From Undibacterium sp. KW1 (GTDB lineage Bacteria; Pseudomonadota; Gammaproteobacteria; Burkholderiales; Burkholderiaceae_D), in the NCBI RefSeq assembly GCF_009937955.1, contig NZ_AP018439.1, forward strand, positions 5,146,001-5,210,000: a DNA stretch of 64,000 nucleotides, read 5' to 3'. The notes under the pieces are model-generated. The model saw nothing but the letters and a program-made list of their open reading frames with translations, had not been told where the DNA came from and did not search any database. The position numbers and the translations under genes are program-made. This document shows, in pieces, positions 1-8,129 of this stretch. The stretch's first letter is position 1; every line of letters begins with the position of its first letter.

Positions 1-751
1 GGCGAACAGGAACTGAGGAAAAGTATATCGCCTAGCCAAACTGCCCTGCCTCATTATGTGCCCTCTGTTTTTATTGAATTTCTTGGATCAAATTTTGTTC
101 AAGTATATGTTATACAGTCATCAAGAAATCACTGTTACCCCTGAGATTCGCAGAGTTTTTCACAGTTTGTAGGGAATTCGCTAAAAAGCGGCAAGTTTGG
201 CTAGACTTACTGACATCAGAGCCCTGTCCGGACGCAAGTGGAAACAAAAAACTATGCACGCAGATATCAAAAATACATATCTGCCTGGCAAACCGGATGA
301 GGAATTTTTTTAACGATAAAAATCTGTTCATGTCATACAGACATGGTTGCCGGAAAGATAAAGTCCGGCCCAACTTCCTGCATCTCTATCCAAAAATCCT
401 GTATCGCTACGGCAGTTTTCATTCTGCCGGAAAATCAGTTGTTCCGGCTGAAATTTTTGCTTGGTAATTTTGTTATGTCTTGTCTGCAAGATTATTCTTA
501 TCTAGATGCAGCTCAAGAAAAATTGTCGCAGCGGGGTTTATAATGGAAGCCATCAGACATCAGGATGGTTGGCATTGCGATGCCTTAAATTCAATAGGGC
601 AATACTTCGCAATACTTCTTTTAATAAGGACTACGCCATCCTGCTTCCCATCTAATACCCAGGCAAAACAGCCTGGCACCCTGCCTGTTTTATTGAACAG
701 GCAGGGCTTAGGATTCATCTCTGCAACAAGTAACAAAGAAAAACTATTGAT
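1..751. other. Intergenic region upstream of nrdJ
   Basis: No convincing gene is visible in this stretch. Short open frames exist on both strands, but none has a good ribosome-binding site or a recognisable protein. A TATAAT hexamer lies at 539-544 with no good -35 at standard spacing, so it is at best a weak promoter candidate for nrdJ. The last 100 bases carry two strong hairpins, listed separately. I looked for a cobalamin riboswitch because nrdJ needs B12 and saw no B12-box-like sequence. Confidence 0.5.
659..706 (+). promoter_or_regulatory. Two tandem hairpins in the nrdJ leader
   Basis: The first inverted repeat is CCAGGC/GCCTGG around a 6-nt loop (659-676). The second is a perfect 11-bp stem, CCCTGCCTGTT/AACAGGCAGGG, around a 6-nt loop (679-706). 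They sit 45 bases before the nrdJ start. No T-run follows the second stem, so it is not a typical intrinsic terminator. A role in attenuation, mRNA stability or protein binding is inference only. Confidence 0.45.
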
Positions 752-3241
752 ATGAACGCAAACGAAAAAATTTTAGGATTGACAGAAATGTCTCCCCAGG
801 AAATCTCCCTCGATGTCTTGCTCGAAAAATATGCCAAAGGCGATGAAGTCACCATCCATGATGTGCAGTCTCGTGTTGCCAAAGCACTCGCCAGTGTAGA
901 GCAGCCAGACTTTCAGGCTTACTACGAAGAAAAATTCTTGTGGGCGCAAAAGAATGGTTTTGTACCAGCAGGCCGCATCAATTCTGCCGCTGGCATGGAC
1001 TTGCACGCCACCCTGATCAACTGCTTCGTACAACCGGTAGGTGATTCTGTTTCCAGCGCCACCGATGGCAAGCCTGGCATTTATACCGCTTTGGCAGATG
1101 CCGCAGAAACCATGCGTCGCGGTGGTGGTGTTGGCTATGATTTCTCTACCATACGCCCCAAGGATGCATTGGTGCGCGGCACCCGTTCACGCGCCTCCGG
1201 CCCGGTTTCTTTCATGCAGGTCTTCAATGCATCCTGCTCGACAGTTGAATCTGCCGGTGCGCGTCGTGGTGCGCAGATGGGTGTCTTGCGTGGCGATCAT
1301 CCTGACATCCTGGAATTCATACGCTCCAAGGACCAGGGTGGTTTGACGAATTTCAATATCTCCATCGGTGTTACCGATGAATTCATGGAAGCAGTGGCAA
1401 AAGACACAGACTTTTGTCTGGTCCATAAAGCGGAACCTGGCGAAGACAAAAAAGAAGCCGGTGCCTACCAGCGTGAAGACGGTCTGTGGGTCTATCAAAC
1501 CGTACGCGCACGTGATCTGTGGGATGAGGTCATGAAATCGACCTACGATCATGCAGAACCAGGCATCCTGTTTTTGTCACGCATGAATGCGGAGAATAAT
1601 CTCTACTATTGCGAAAAAATCGAAGCCACCAATCCCTGCGCAGAACAACCGCTGCCTGACTATGGCTGCTGCTGCCTGGGTTCGATCAACCTGACGCGTT
1701 TCATCAAGGGTGCATTCACTGATGCTGCCGAATTTGATTTCACTGCCTTTGAGGCGGTAGTGACTGTAGCGACACGCATGCTCGACAATGTACTCGATGC
1801 CACTGCCTGGCCTTTGCCACAGCAAAAAGCTGAAGCCATGTCCAAGCGCCGTGTCGGCCTGGGCTTCCTTGGCCTGGGTAGCAGCCTGGTCATGCTGGGA
1901 CAGCGTTATGACTCCGATGCTGGCCGTGCTTTCGCACAAAAGGTATCTGAAGTCATGCGCGATGCAGCCTATCTGGCATCGGCAGAACTGGCCAAAGAAA
2001 AAGGCCAGTTCCCCTTATTTGACAGCACAAAATACCTGTCTGGCGCATTCGCCAAACGCCTGCCAAAAAATGTACGCAATGCGATTTCCAAACACGGTTT
2101 GCGCAATTCCCATTTGCTGTCCATCGCCCCTACCGGCACCATCACCCTGGCCTTTGCTGACAATGCATCAAATGGTATAGAACCGGCATTCTCCTGGGTG
2201 TATAACCGCAAGAAACGCATGGCTGCGGGTGACCCAAAAATCTATGAAGTGGCTGACCATGCATGGCGTTTGTACCGCCACCTGGGCAATGATGTATCTG
2301 ACGACAGCAAGCTGCCCAAGCAGTTTGTCACCGCTCTCAATATGTCCGCCAGCGACCACATGAAGATGTTGCAGGTAGTGCAGCCTTACATTGATTCTGC
2401 GATTTCCAAAACCGTCAACGTACCGGCAGATTATCCTTACGAAGACTTCCAGAACCTGTACATGGATGCCTGGCGCGCTGGCCTCAAGGGCCTGGCAACT
2501 TACCGCCCAAATAGCATCCTGGGCAGCGTCCTGTCGGTCTCTACTGAGCCAGCACCGGAAGTCAAACATATTCCTGATGATGACCTCTTGCGCAAACAAT
2601 TCGATGGCCGCCCATTTGGCGACCTCGAATCTGTCACTTCCAAAGTGCAGTACATGACGTATGAAGGCAAAAAGACAGTCTATCTGACAGTCAGCTTCAT
2701 CCACATAGATGGCATGGTCGGCGGCGAACGCGTGACGATAGAGCGCCCGTTTGAATTCTTCATGCCTGCGGGACAAAAGAACGATGGCCAGCAATGGATA
2801 TCAGCCAGCATGCGCTTGCTGTCGATGGCAGCTCGCTCAGGTGGCTCCATCGCCAAGGCACTGGCAGACATGCGTGAAGTGGTGTGGGACAAGGGCACAG
2901 TACGCTGTGGCATGATCACCAAGGACGATGGCTCACAGGCACCGCTGTTCCATGAATCCGAAGTCGCCGCCATAGGCTACTCGCTGCAACGCATACTGAT
3001 GAAGCGCGGTTTCCTCGACGCTGCAGGCAACCAGATCCCTATCACCGTATTGGCAGAAAAGTTCAAACAAAGAAGCCATCACTACGGCATGGATGACCTG
3101 GCCTATGAAGGTGAAAATGCAGCACCGATCAGCTATATCCCCACCGGCAAAAAATGCCCGGATTGCGGCGCACATGCCCTGCAAAAAATCGATGGTTGCA
3201 GCCGTTGTGTTTCTTGCGGCTATGTCGGGGCCTGCGGTTAA
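752..3241 (+). CDS. nrdJ: Adenosylcobalamin-dependent (class II) ribonucleotide reductase
   Basis: This 829-residue protein would reduce ribonucleotides to deoxyribonucleotides using adenosylcobalamin as radical source, so it works with or without oxygen. Visible motifs are the active-site block NPCAEQPL near residues 294-301, the following Cys-rich [10 protein letters not shown] segment, and the APTGTITL loop in the C-terminal half of the barrel. A Cys-rich tail at the extreme C-terminus (CPDCG ... CSRCVSCG ... ACG) fits the redox/zinc tail of this family. The ATG at 752 has only a weak A-rich ribosome-binding region, but the protein begins normally from it. The gene stands alone: no nrdAB or nrdDG genes are nearby. 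Length fits the long B12-dependent type. Confidence 0.95.
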   Translation: MNANEKILGLTEMSPQEISLDVLLEKYAKGDEVTIHDVQSRVAKALASVEQPDFQAYYEEKFLWAQKNGFVPAGRINSAAGMDLHATLINCFVQPVGDSVSSATDGKPGIYTALADAAETMRRGGGVGYDFSTIRPKDALVRGTRSRASGPVSFMQVFNASCSTVESAGARRGAQMGVLRGDHPDILEFIRSKDQGGLTNFNISIGVTDEFMEAVAKDTDFCLVHKAEPGEDKKEAGAYQREDGLWVYQTVRARDLWDEVMKSTYDHAEPGILFLSRMNAENNLYYCEKIEATNPCAEQPLPDYGCCCLGSINLTRFIKGAFTDAAEFDFTAFEAVVTVATRMLDNVLDATAWPLPQQKAEAMSKRRVGLGFLGLGSSLVMLGQRYDSDAGRAFAQKVSEVMRDAAYLASAELAKEKGQFPLFDSTKYLSGAFAKRLPKNVRNAISKHGLRNSHLLSIAPTGTITLAFADNASNGIEPAFSWVYNRKKRMAAGDPKIYEVADHAWRLYRHLGNDVSDDSKLPKQFVTALNMSASDHMKMLQVVQPYIDSAISKTVNVPADYPYEDFQNLYMDAWRAGLKGLATYRPNSILGSVLSVSTEPAPEVKHIPDDDLLRKQFDGRPFGDLESVTSKVQYMTYEGKKTVYLTVSFIHIDGMVGGERVTIERPFEFFMPAGQKNDGQQWISASMRLLSMAARSGGSIAKALADMREVVWDKGTVRCGMITKDDGSQAPLFHESEVAAIGYSLQRILMKRGFLDAAGNQIPITVLAEKFKQRSHHYGMDDLAYEGENAAPISYIPTGKKCPDCGAHALQKIDGCSRCVSCGYVGACG

Positions 3242-3279
3242 CTTGCAGGCTAATTATTGGTAGTAACTGTGGGTGACAC

Positions 3280-3314
3280 CATAAGCTGCAAGTTTGACAG
3301 CATAAGCTGCAAGT
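3280..3314. repeat. Short direct repeat between nrdJ and the IS
   Basis: The 14-mer CATAAGCTGCAAGT occurs at 3280-3293 and again at 3301-3314. The reverse complement of its core (ACTTGCAG) lies at 3241-3248, right after the nrdJ stop. This may be a binding site or a relic of earlier insertions beside the IS200-type element. Function unknown. Confidence 0.5.
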
Positions 3315-3389
3315 AGTTTAAATAAATAAGGTAATCCCCCGGCTCTGCCGGGGGACTCCTCAAGGTTTGACCTATACGGCGGTCGGTTT

Positions 3390-3422
3390 GAAACTTCTAT
3401 CTCTACCAAAAGAAGGAGTTTC
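3390..3422 (+). promoter_or_regulatory. Hairpin sequestering the tnpA ribosome-binding site
   Basis: GAAACTTCT (3390-3398) can pair with AGAAGGAGTTTC (3411-3422), with a 2-3-nt bulge. The second arm contains the AAGGAG Shine-Dalgarno of tnpA, whose ATG is at 3426. Sequestration of the tnpA ribosome-binding site by a stem-loop is established for IS200, where it keeps transposase expression very low. The pairing here is read directly from the sequence. Confidence 0.6.
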
Positions 3423-3425
3423 AAG

Positions 3426-3856
3426 ATGAAAGAGTATCAAAATTTGAGTCATACGAGGTGGGATTGTAAATACCATATAGTGTTCATCCCGAAATACCGG
3501 AAGAAGTTGATCTACGGGGCATTGCGGAAGCATCTTGGAGAAATATTTCGGGAATTGGCGAGGCAAAGAGAATGCAGTGTTGTTGAAGGCCACTTGATGA
3601 TTGACCATGTTCATATGTGTTTGAGCGTTCCGCCAAAGTATTCAGTATCGAACGTTGTGGGATTCATGAAAGGCAAGAGTGCAATTTCGATAGCCAGACA
3701 CTTTGGTGGAAGGCAAAGAAATTTCACAGGAGAAGTATTTTGGGCAAGAGGTTACTTTGTCTCAACAGTGGGACTGGATGAAGAAATGGTTCGGCATACA
3801 TCCGAAATAAGGAGCAAGAAGATGAACGTTACGACCAAATGAAATTGGGACTGTAG
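3426..3856 (+). pseudogene. tnpA: IS200-type TnpA transposase, frameshifted before the catalytic tyrosine
   Basis: The open frame from 3426 gives 138 residues matching Y1 transposases: the N-terminal YHIVFIPKYRKK segment, the HUH motif DHVHM, then KGKSA and ARGYFVSTVG. After residue 122 (VGLDEEMVR) the frame reads nonsense and stops at 3842. The reading frame starting at 3794 instead continues with AYIRNKEQEDERYDQMKLGL and stops at 3856. That is the normal family C-terminus, and its Tyr in AYIRN is the expected nucleophile. One G appears to be missing at 3793-3794. The original protein would have been about 143 residues. The copy should be catalytically dead unless frameshifting restores it. 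Confidence 0.88.
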
Positions 3857-3956
3857 CCGCCTTTAGGCGGCTCAAGGGTTACCAGCGCCTTTGAGGCGCA
3901 CCAGCAATAAACCTCCGGCTTTGCCGGAGGCAATTTAAGCAATATTTGTTGGTACG

Positions 3957-3988
3957 CCATATCTTGAGTTGACACGCTCAAGATATGG
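3957..3988. repeat. Perfect 12-bp inverted repeat downstream of nagL
   Basis: CCATATCTTGAG (3957-3968) and CTCAAGATATGG (3977-3988) form a perfect stem with an 8-nt loop. It lies between the IS and the 3' end of the leftward nag operon (last stop at 4044). No T-run follows on either strand, so it is an atypical terminator. It could protect the operon's 3' end or bind a protein. Confidence 0.5.
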
Positions 3989-4043
3989 TGACCCAGGGAA
4001 AGGTGAAGCTAGTCCCTATACATCCGATAAACTCTGGCTGAAA

Positions 4044-4700
4044 TTACTCTGTGTCTGGTTGCATTCCAGGATGCGCCAATTCAAATGCTTTTAGCATCTC
4101 ACATTCATGCGCAATTGCTAGCAAGGTCGGGTATGGTGCGAGATCTACATCAAAGCGCCTGGCATTGAATAACTGAGGGACAAGGCAACAGTCTGCTATT
4201 GTTGGTGTGTTTCCACAAATAAATTGCCCTCTCTTGGGCGAATTCAAAATAGTCTTTTCAAGAGCCTGCAAGCCCAGTTCGTTCCAGTGACGAATCCAGC
4301 CTTTTTTCGCGTCATCAGTCAGTTTGAGTTCTTCAGTCAGATATTTCAGCACACGCAGGTTATTCACGGGATGCATCTCGCATGCAATTGCATTCGCTAT
4401 CTGCCTTACGTAGGCCCTGTCCTCGGGCGTTGATGGCAATAACGGATGCTCAGGATACATTTCTTCAAGATATTCAATGATGGCGAGTGACTGGCTAATA
4501 CTGTTTCCATTTTCAAACAGTAGTGGAACCAGTTGTTGTGGATTTAGCGTTCGAAAGTCATGCGAAAATTGCTCGCCTCCATGTCTATTCAAATGCACGG
4601 CGAGATACTCGAATGGAAGCGATTTCAGATTCAGTGCTATACGAACCCGATATGAAGAAGAGCTACGGAAATAATTGTAGAGAATACGTTCGCTGGACAT
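4044..4700 (-). CDS. nagL: Maleylpyruvate isomerase (zeta-class GST fold)
   Basis: This 218-residue protein would convert maleylpyruvate, the ring-cleavage product of gentisate, to fumarylpyruvate using glutathione. The N-terminal thioredoxin-like domain has the zeta-GST signature RSSSSYRVRIALN (residues 12-24), whose serines hold and activate glutathione. The SQSLAIIEYLEE segment follows, and a helical GST C-domain fills the rest. The family also contains maleylacetoacetate isomerases. The gentisate dioxygenase and fumarylpyruvate hydrolase in the same gene string decide for maleylpyruvate. It is the last gene of the leftward catabolic operon, 6 bases after the ABC ATPase gene, and is separated from the other enzymes by the transporter genes. 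Confidence 0.88.
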   Translation of the reverse strand: MSSERILYNYFRSSSSYRVRIALNLKSLPFEYLAVHLNRHGGEQFSHDFRTLNPQQLVPLLFENGNSISQSLAIIEYLEEMYPEHPLLPSTPEDRAYVRQIANAIACEMHPVNNLRVLKYLTEELKLTDDAKKGWIRHWNELGLQALEKTILNSPKRGQFICGNTPTIADCCLVPQLFNARRFDVDLAPYPTLLAIAHECEMLKAFELAHPGMQPDTE

Positions 4701-4706
4701 GATGAT

Positions 4707-5423
4707 TTAAACTCCAAGGTATCGATGAATGATGTCGGATTCATTTGAAAGATTTGCTGAAGTGCCGGTCCAGACTATCCTTCCTTTTTCCATGACAAAA
4801 TGACGATCAGCCAGGTTCAAAAGAGATTTGATGTTTTTATCAATCACGATTTGTGACAGACCTTCATTTTTCAATATCTTTAAAGCGGCCCATATCTCTT
4901 GCCTGATTAAGGGGGATAGCCCTTCCGTAGCCTCGTCCAAAACCAGAAGTCGTGGATTGGTCATCAAAGCTCTGCCAATTGCCAGCATTTGCTGTTCACC
5001 GCCAGATAGCTGCCACCCCTGATTACTGCGTCTCTCTTTTAATCTTGGAAAAAATTCGTAAACACGGTTTAGTGTCCAAGGCGAAGAGCGGGTGTTTTTT
5101 TTCGACGTCCTTGCTGTAGCGACTAAATTCTCTTCCACAGTCAGATTGGGAAATATCTGGCGCCCTTCTGGTACCAGCCCTAAGCCAAGACGAGCAATTA
5201 CATGTGATGCGCTTGATTGAAGGTCAGTCCCCGCAAAGCATATATTTCCTTTTTGTATCGGCAATAGTCCGAAAAGGCATTTGATTGTCGTCGATCTACC
5301 CATGCCGTTTCGCCCAAGCAGAGTGACTACTTCTCCTTCTCTGACATCCAGAGTAACGCCAAACAAGGCCTGGGCATGTCCATAAGACGCAACAACATTT
5401 TCAATGTTAAGCAATTGGTCCAT
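4707..5423 (-). CDS. LivF-type ABC transporter ATPase with a variant Walker A motif
   Basis: This is one of two cytoplasmic ATPases of a hydrophobic amino-acid/aromatic-acid-type importer (238 residues, normal for LivF). The signature LSGGEQQMLAIGRAL and Walker B LLVLDEATEGLSP, with the catalytic Glu, are intact. The Walker A reads GRNGMGRST (residues 37-45): the Lys that contacts ATP phosphates is Arg43 (codon AGA at 5295-5297, one base from AAA). The switch region reads IVIDKN. The gene lies in the salicylate operon between livG-type and nagL genes, so the cargo is probably salicylate or a related aromatic acid. That assignment rests on context. Confidence 0.88.
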   Translation of the reverse strand: MDQLLNIENVVASYGHAQALFGVTLDVREGEVVTLLGRNGMGRSTTIKCLFGLLPIQKGNICFAGTDLQSSASHVIARLGLGLVPEGRQIFPNLTVEENLVATARTSKKNTRSSPWTLNRVYEFFPRLKERRSNQGWQLSGGEQQMLAIGRALMTNPRLLVLDEATEGLSPLIRQEIWAALKILKNEGLSQIVIDKNIKSLLNLADRHFVMEKGRIVWTGTSANLSNESDIIHRYLGV

Positions 5424-5434
5424 CGGGTTAATCC

Positions 5435-6184
5435 TTATTCTTCTTCGCCAAGATAAATAGCTTTCACCTCTGGGTGATTGCGAATTTCATCTGGTGTCCC
5501 ACAAAACATGATGCGACCGTAAACAAGCACGCTTATACGATCCGCAAGTGCAAATACGGCGTCCATATCATGCTCGATAAGCAGGATTCCATATTTGCCT
5601 TTGAGTCGCCTGAGTAAGGCTATTACGACTGTAGACTCTTGAGAGCTCATTCCAGCCATCGGCTCATCCAATAACAGAAACTTGGGTTCCGCCGCTATAG
5701 CCATTGCGAGTTCGAGTTGTCGTCTCTCCCCGTAGGCCAATTCGCCTGCCGGAATGTTTTGGTTGGCTACCAGGCCAATATCTTCAATAACTCTGTCTGC
5801 TATATCGGTAAGGTTTTTATGCGCGAGCATCGGTTTTAGAAAAGAAAATGCATTTCTTTTAGCTCCGGCTGCAGATAACACAACATTCTCGCGAACAGTG
5901 AATGCCTCAAAGATCGAAGTTATCTGATACGACCGGAGCAAGCCAAGGCGAACCCGTTTTTCGATATCAAGACTTGTGACATCCTGACCTTGGAAATATA
6001 CTTGCCCGACATCAGGTGATAATTCTCCTGACAATTGATTGATGAGGGTAGTTTTACCCGCGCCATTTGGCCCAATGATTGCATGTAGTTCACCTGGCTG
6101 AATATCAACTGTGACATCATCAGTAACGAGCAATCCACCATATCGTTTTGTCATGGAGCGGGTACTTAGTAAGCTTGTCGTCAT
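5435..6184 (-). CDS. LivG-type ABC transporter ATPase
   Basis: This is the second ATPase of the importer (249 residues). It has a normal Walker A GPNGAGKTT near residues 37-45, a Q-loop region, and the LivG-type signature segment LAYGERRQLELAMAIAAEPK. Walker B is FLLLDEPMAGMSSQE and the H-loop is LLIEHDMDAVFALADR. The C-terminal tail EIRNHPEVKAIYLGEEE is typical of LivG. Its start ATG overlaps the stop of the upstream permease gene (4-base overlap), showing translational coupling. With the LivF partner carrying an altered Walker A, this subunit has the only fully canonical nucleotide-binding motif. Confidence 0.9.
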   Translation of the reverse strand: MTTSLLSTRSMTKRYGGLLVTDDVTVDIQPGELHAIIGPNGAGKTTLINQLSGELSPDVGQVYFQGQDVTSLDIEKRVRLGLLRSYQITSIFEAFTVRENVVLSAAGAKRNAFSFLKPMLAHKNLTDIADRVIEDIGLVANQNIPAGELAYGERRQLELAMAIAAEPKFLLLDEPMAGMSSQESTVVIALLRRLKGKYGILLIEHDMDAVFALADRISVLVYGRIMFCGTPDEIRNHPEVKAIYLGEEE

Positions 6185-7206
6185 ACTGATTTCTCCTCAG
6201 ACGGGATATTGCTCGTATTTTTCATTGTTTCATAATGATTGCGAAGACGTGTCAGCCTTTGATCAATGCCATTCAACCAGCCAATAATTCCTGACTTCCC
6301 GAGCAGGGCAATCAAAACAATAACAGGGCCAAAAACGACCATCCAATGCTCGAAGTATGCTTTCAGTATTTCTTCAAGTCCCAAGAATACAAATGCGCCA
6401 ATCAGCGGTCCGGCAACTGACCCCATCCCACCGAGTACGACCATCACAATTAAATCTCCAGACACGGACCAGGCCAGTGTGCTGGGTGATGCAAATGCAT
6501 TCAGGTTTGCCAAAAGAAATCCTGCAATGCCGCAAATAATCGCAGAAATAACATAGGCAACAAGCTGATATTTTTTTGCTGAAAACCCTGATGCATTAAT
6601 GCGACGCGTATTTTGTTTTGTGCCGCGCAGCACCATCCCAAACAACGAGGAATAGAGCCGCCACATAAACCAGAAAACAACGCACAGCAGAAAAAAAGCG
6701 ACATAATAAAGCGTGGTCAGATCACCTAAATTCATGCTGAAAAATTTGGATGGATTAGAGATGGTCATGCCGTCATCTCCACCGAAATTTTTTAAACTTA
6801 CAAACACGAAATACCCCATTTGAGCAAAGGCAAGCGTAATCATGATGAAAGCGATACCTGAAGTACGAAGGCTGATTAGGCCGGTGATGCAACCGAGTAC
6901 AGCACATGTTGCTATACAAATGCACAGTTGTATCCACCCGGAATCGATACCATAAAAGGCTGGTATCGCAACACAATAGGCGCCAACTCCAAAAAAAAGA
7001 GCATGGCCAAAACTGACCAACCCTGCATAACCCAGCGAAAGATTTAAGGCCATTGCAGCCAATGCGTAAATGACTATGCGGCCAAACAGTGATACATAAA
7101 ATGGCTGATCAAGCATTCCTGCCATTAATGGCACCAGACCGAGCAGGGCCAATATGAACATTGGCAGGAAAAAGGCTATTTTGTGAAGCATTACTTTTTT
7201 CAACAT
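6181..7206 (-). CDS. LivM-type ABC transporter permease
   Basis: This 341-residue inner-membrane protein is largely hydrophobic. It has the LivM-family segment LNLSLGYAGLVSFGHALFFGVGAYC in the first third and VVLGGMGSVAGPLIGAFVFLGLEE in the last third. The second segment contains the EAA-like loop that docks on the ATPases. A polar tail of about 35 residues follows the last membrane helix. The gene overlaps both neighbours, by one base with the LivH-type gene upstream and by four bases with the LivG-type gene downstream. The substrate cannot be told from the permease; operon context points to an aromatic acid. Confidence 0.9.
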   Translation of the reverse strand: MLKKVMLHKIAFFLPMFILALLGLVPLMAGMLDQPFYVSLFGRIVIYALAAMALNLSLGYAGLVSFGHALFFGVGAYCVAIPAFYGIDSGWIQLCICIATCAVLGCITGLISLRTSGIAFIMITLAFAQMGYFVFVSLKNFGGDDGMTISNPSKFFSMNLGDLTTLYYVAFFLLCVVFWFMWRLYSSLFGMVLRGTKQNTRRINASGFSAKKYQLVAYVISAIICGIAGFLLANLNAFASPSTLAWSVSGDLIVMVVLGGMGSVAGPLIGAFVFLGLEEILKAYFEHWMVVFGPVIVLIALLGKSGIIGWLNGIDQRLTRLRNHYETMKNTSNIPSEEKSV

Positions 7207-8129
7207 TACCGCCTCCCCGTTGGAAAAAGGCCTTGTGGTTTGACAGCCAACACAACTGCCATCAAGATATAGACCAGCATTGAAGCAACAGCTGGCCCGG
7301 CTGCTGTGGCCACTTCTCTATCCATTATCGAGCGGAACAGCAGGGGCAAAAAAGCACGCCCCAGCGTATCTGCTACACCAACGATGATTGATGCGTATAG
7401 GGCGCCCCGAATTGACCCAATTCCACCGATCACAATCACGACAAGTGTGGTTATCAATACAGATTCACCCATCCCCGATTGAATCGACAGTATTGGCCCA
7501 GCCATCACGCCCGCCAATCCTGCAAGTACAGCACCTATGCAGAACAAGAGCGTGTTGAGTAATTTAATATTGACCCCCAGTGCGCCAACCATGGCAGGGT
7601 TGCTCGCGCCTGCACGAATGAGCATCCCCAAACGTGTGCCTTGCATGAGCCATTGCGCTCCCACGGCGACCACGATACCGACAACGATGATAGAAAAGCG
7701 GTAAGCAGGGTAGGTGATGCCAAAAAGATTCACCGTTCCTTCAAGGAATGACGGAACTGGCAAAAAATAAGGCTGCGAACCAAACAGGATGCGTACCAGT
7801 TCATTAAAAAAAAGCACCAGTCCAAAAGTTGCTAACACGTGATCCAGATGGTCTCGGTTATATAGTTGGGTAATGACAATGCGCTCTAAAAGCAATCCAA
7901 CAGTAGCGCAACCGACGACTGCTGCCAGCAATGCCCATATGAACGATCCTCCATACTCGTAGCCAAGAGCGGAAAAATATGCGCCCAGCATGTACAGTGA
8001 ACCATGCGCCAAATTGACAAAGTTCATGATCCCGAACACCAATGTCAGGCCGGCTGCAAGCAAGAACAAGAGCACGCCATATTGGACGCCATTCAGGATC
8101 TGCGGAAATACCTGCATCAAGATGTCCAT
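7206..8129 (-). CDS. LivH-type ABC transporter permease
   Basis: This 307-residue integral membrane protein pairs with the LivM-type subunit to form the channel. Family hallmarks are the N-terminal LNGVQYGVLLFLLAAGLTLVFGIMNFVNLAHG stretch (positions about 12-43), the central MGESVLITTLVVIVIGGIGSIRGAL loop and the C-terminal LKPQGLF-like end (VKPQGLFPTGRR). Its start follows directly after the stop of the periplasmic binding protein gene. The family handles branched-chain amino acids, urea, amides and aromatic acids. The salicylate operon location favours the last. Confidence 0.9.
   Translation of the reverse strand: MDILMQVFPQILNGVQYGVLLFLLAAGLTLVFGIMNFVNLAHGSLYMLGAYFSALGYEYGGSFIWALLAAVVGCATVGLLLERIVITQLYNRDHLDHVLATFGLVLFFNELVRILFGSQPYFLPVPSFLEGTVNLFGITYPAYRFSIIVVGIVVAVGAQWLMQGTRLGMLIRAGASNPAMVGALGVNIKLLNTLLFCIGAVLAGLAGVMAGPILSIQSGMGESVLITTLVVIVIGGIGSIRGALYASIIVGVADTLGRAFLPLLFRSIMDREVATAAGPAVASMLVYILMAVVLAVKPQGLFPTGRR

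Larger units (their letters stand above)
3336..3930 (+). mobile_element. IS200/IS605-family insertion sequence (tnpA only, decayed)
   Basis: The element consists of a single Y1/HUH transposase gene between subterminal hairpins. The left hairpin CCCCCGGC-TCT-GCCGGGGG (3336-3354) and right hairpin CCTCCGGC-TTT-GCCGGAGG (3912-3930) resemble each other, as expected for IS200/IS605 ends, which lack terminal inverted repeats. Two more hairpins follow the gene (3856-3871 and 3885-3899). The limits given are the hairpins; the exact cleavage sites cannot be read without an empty site. No tnpB is present. The transposase is frameshifted, so this copy is probably immobile unless helped in trans. Confidence 0.8.

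Noticed and set aside
560..751. Cobalamin riboswitch upstream of nrdJ
   Set aside because: The gene needs B12, so I looked for the conserved B12 box and long riboswitch fold. Only two simple hairpins are present.
1..751. Short open frames before nrdJ as genes
   Set aside because: None has a good ribosome-binding site, known domain or convincing protein composition.
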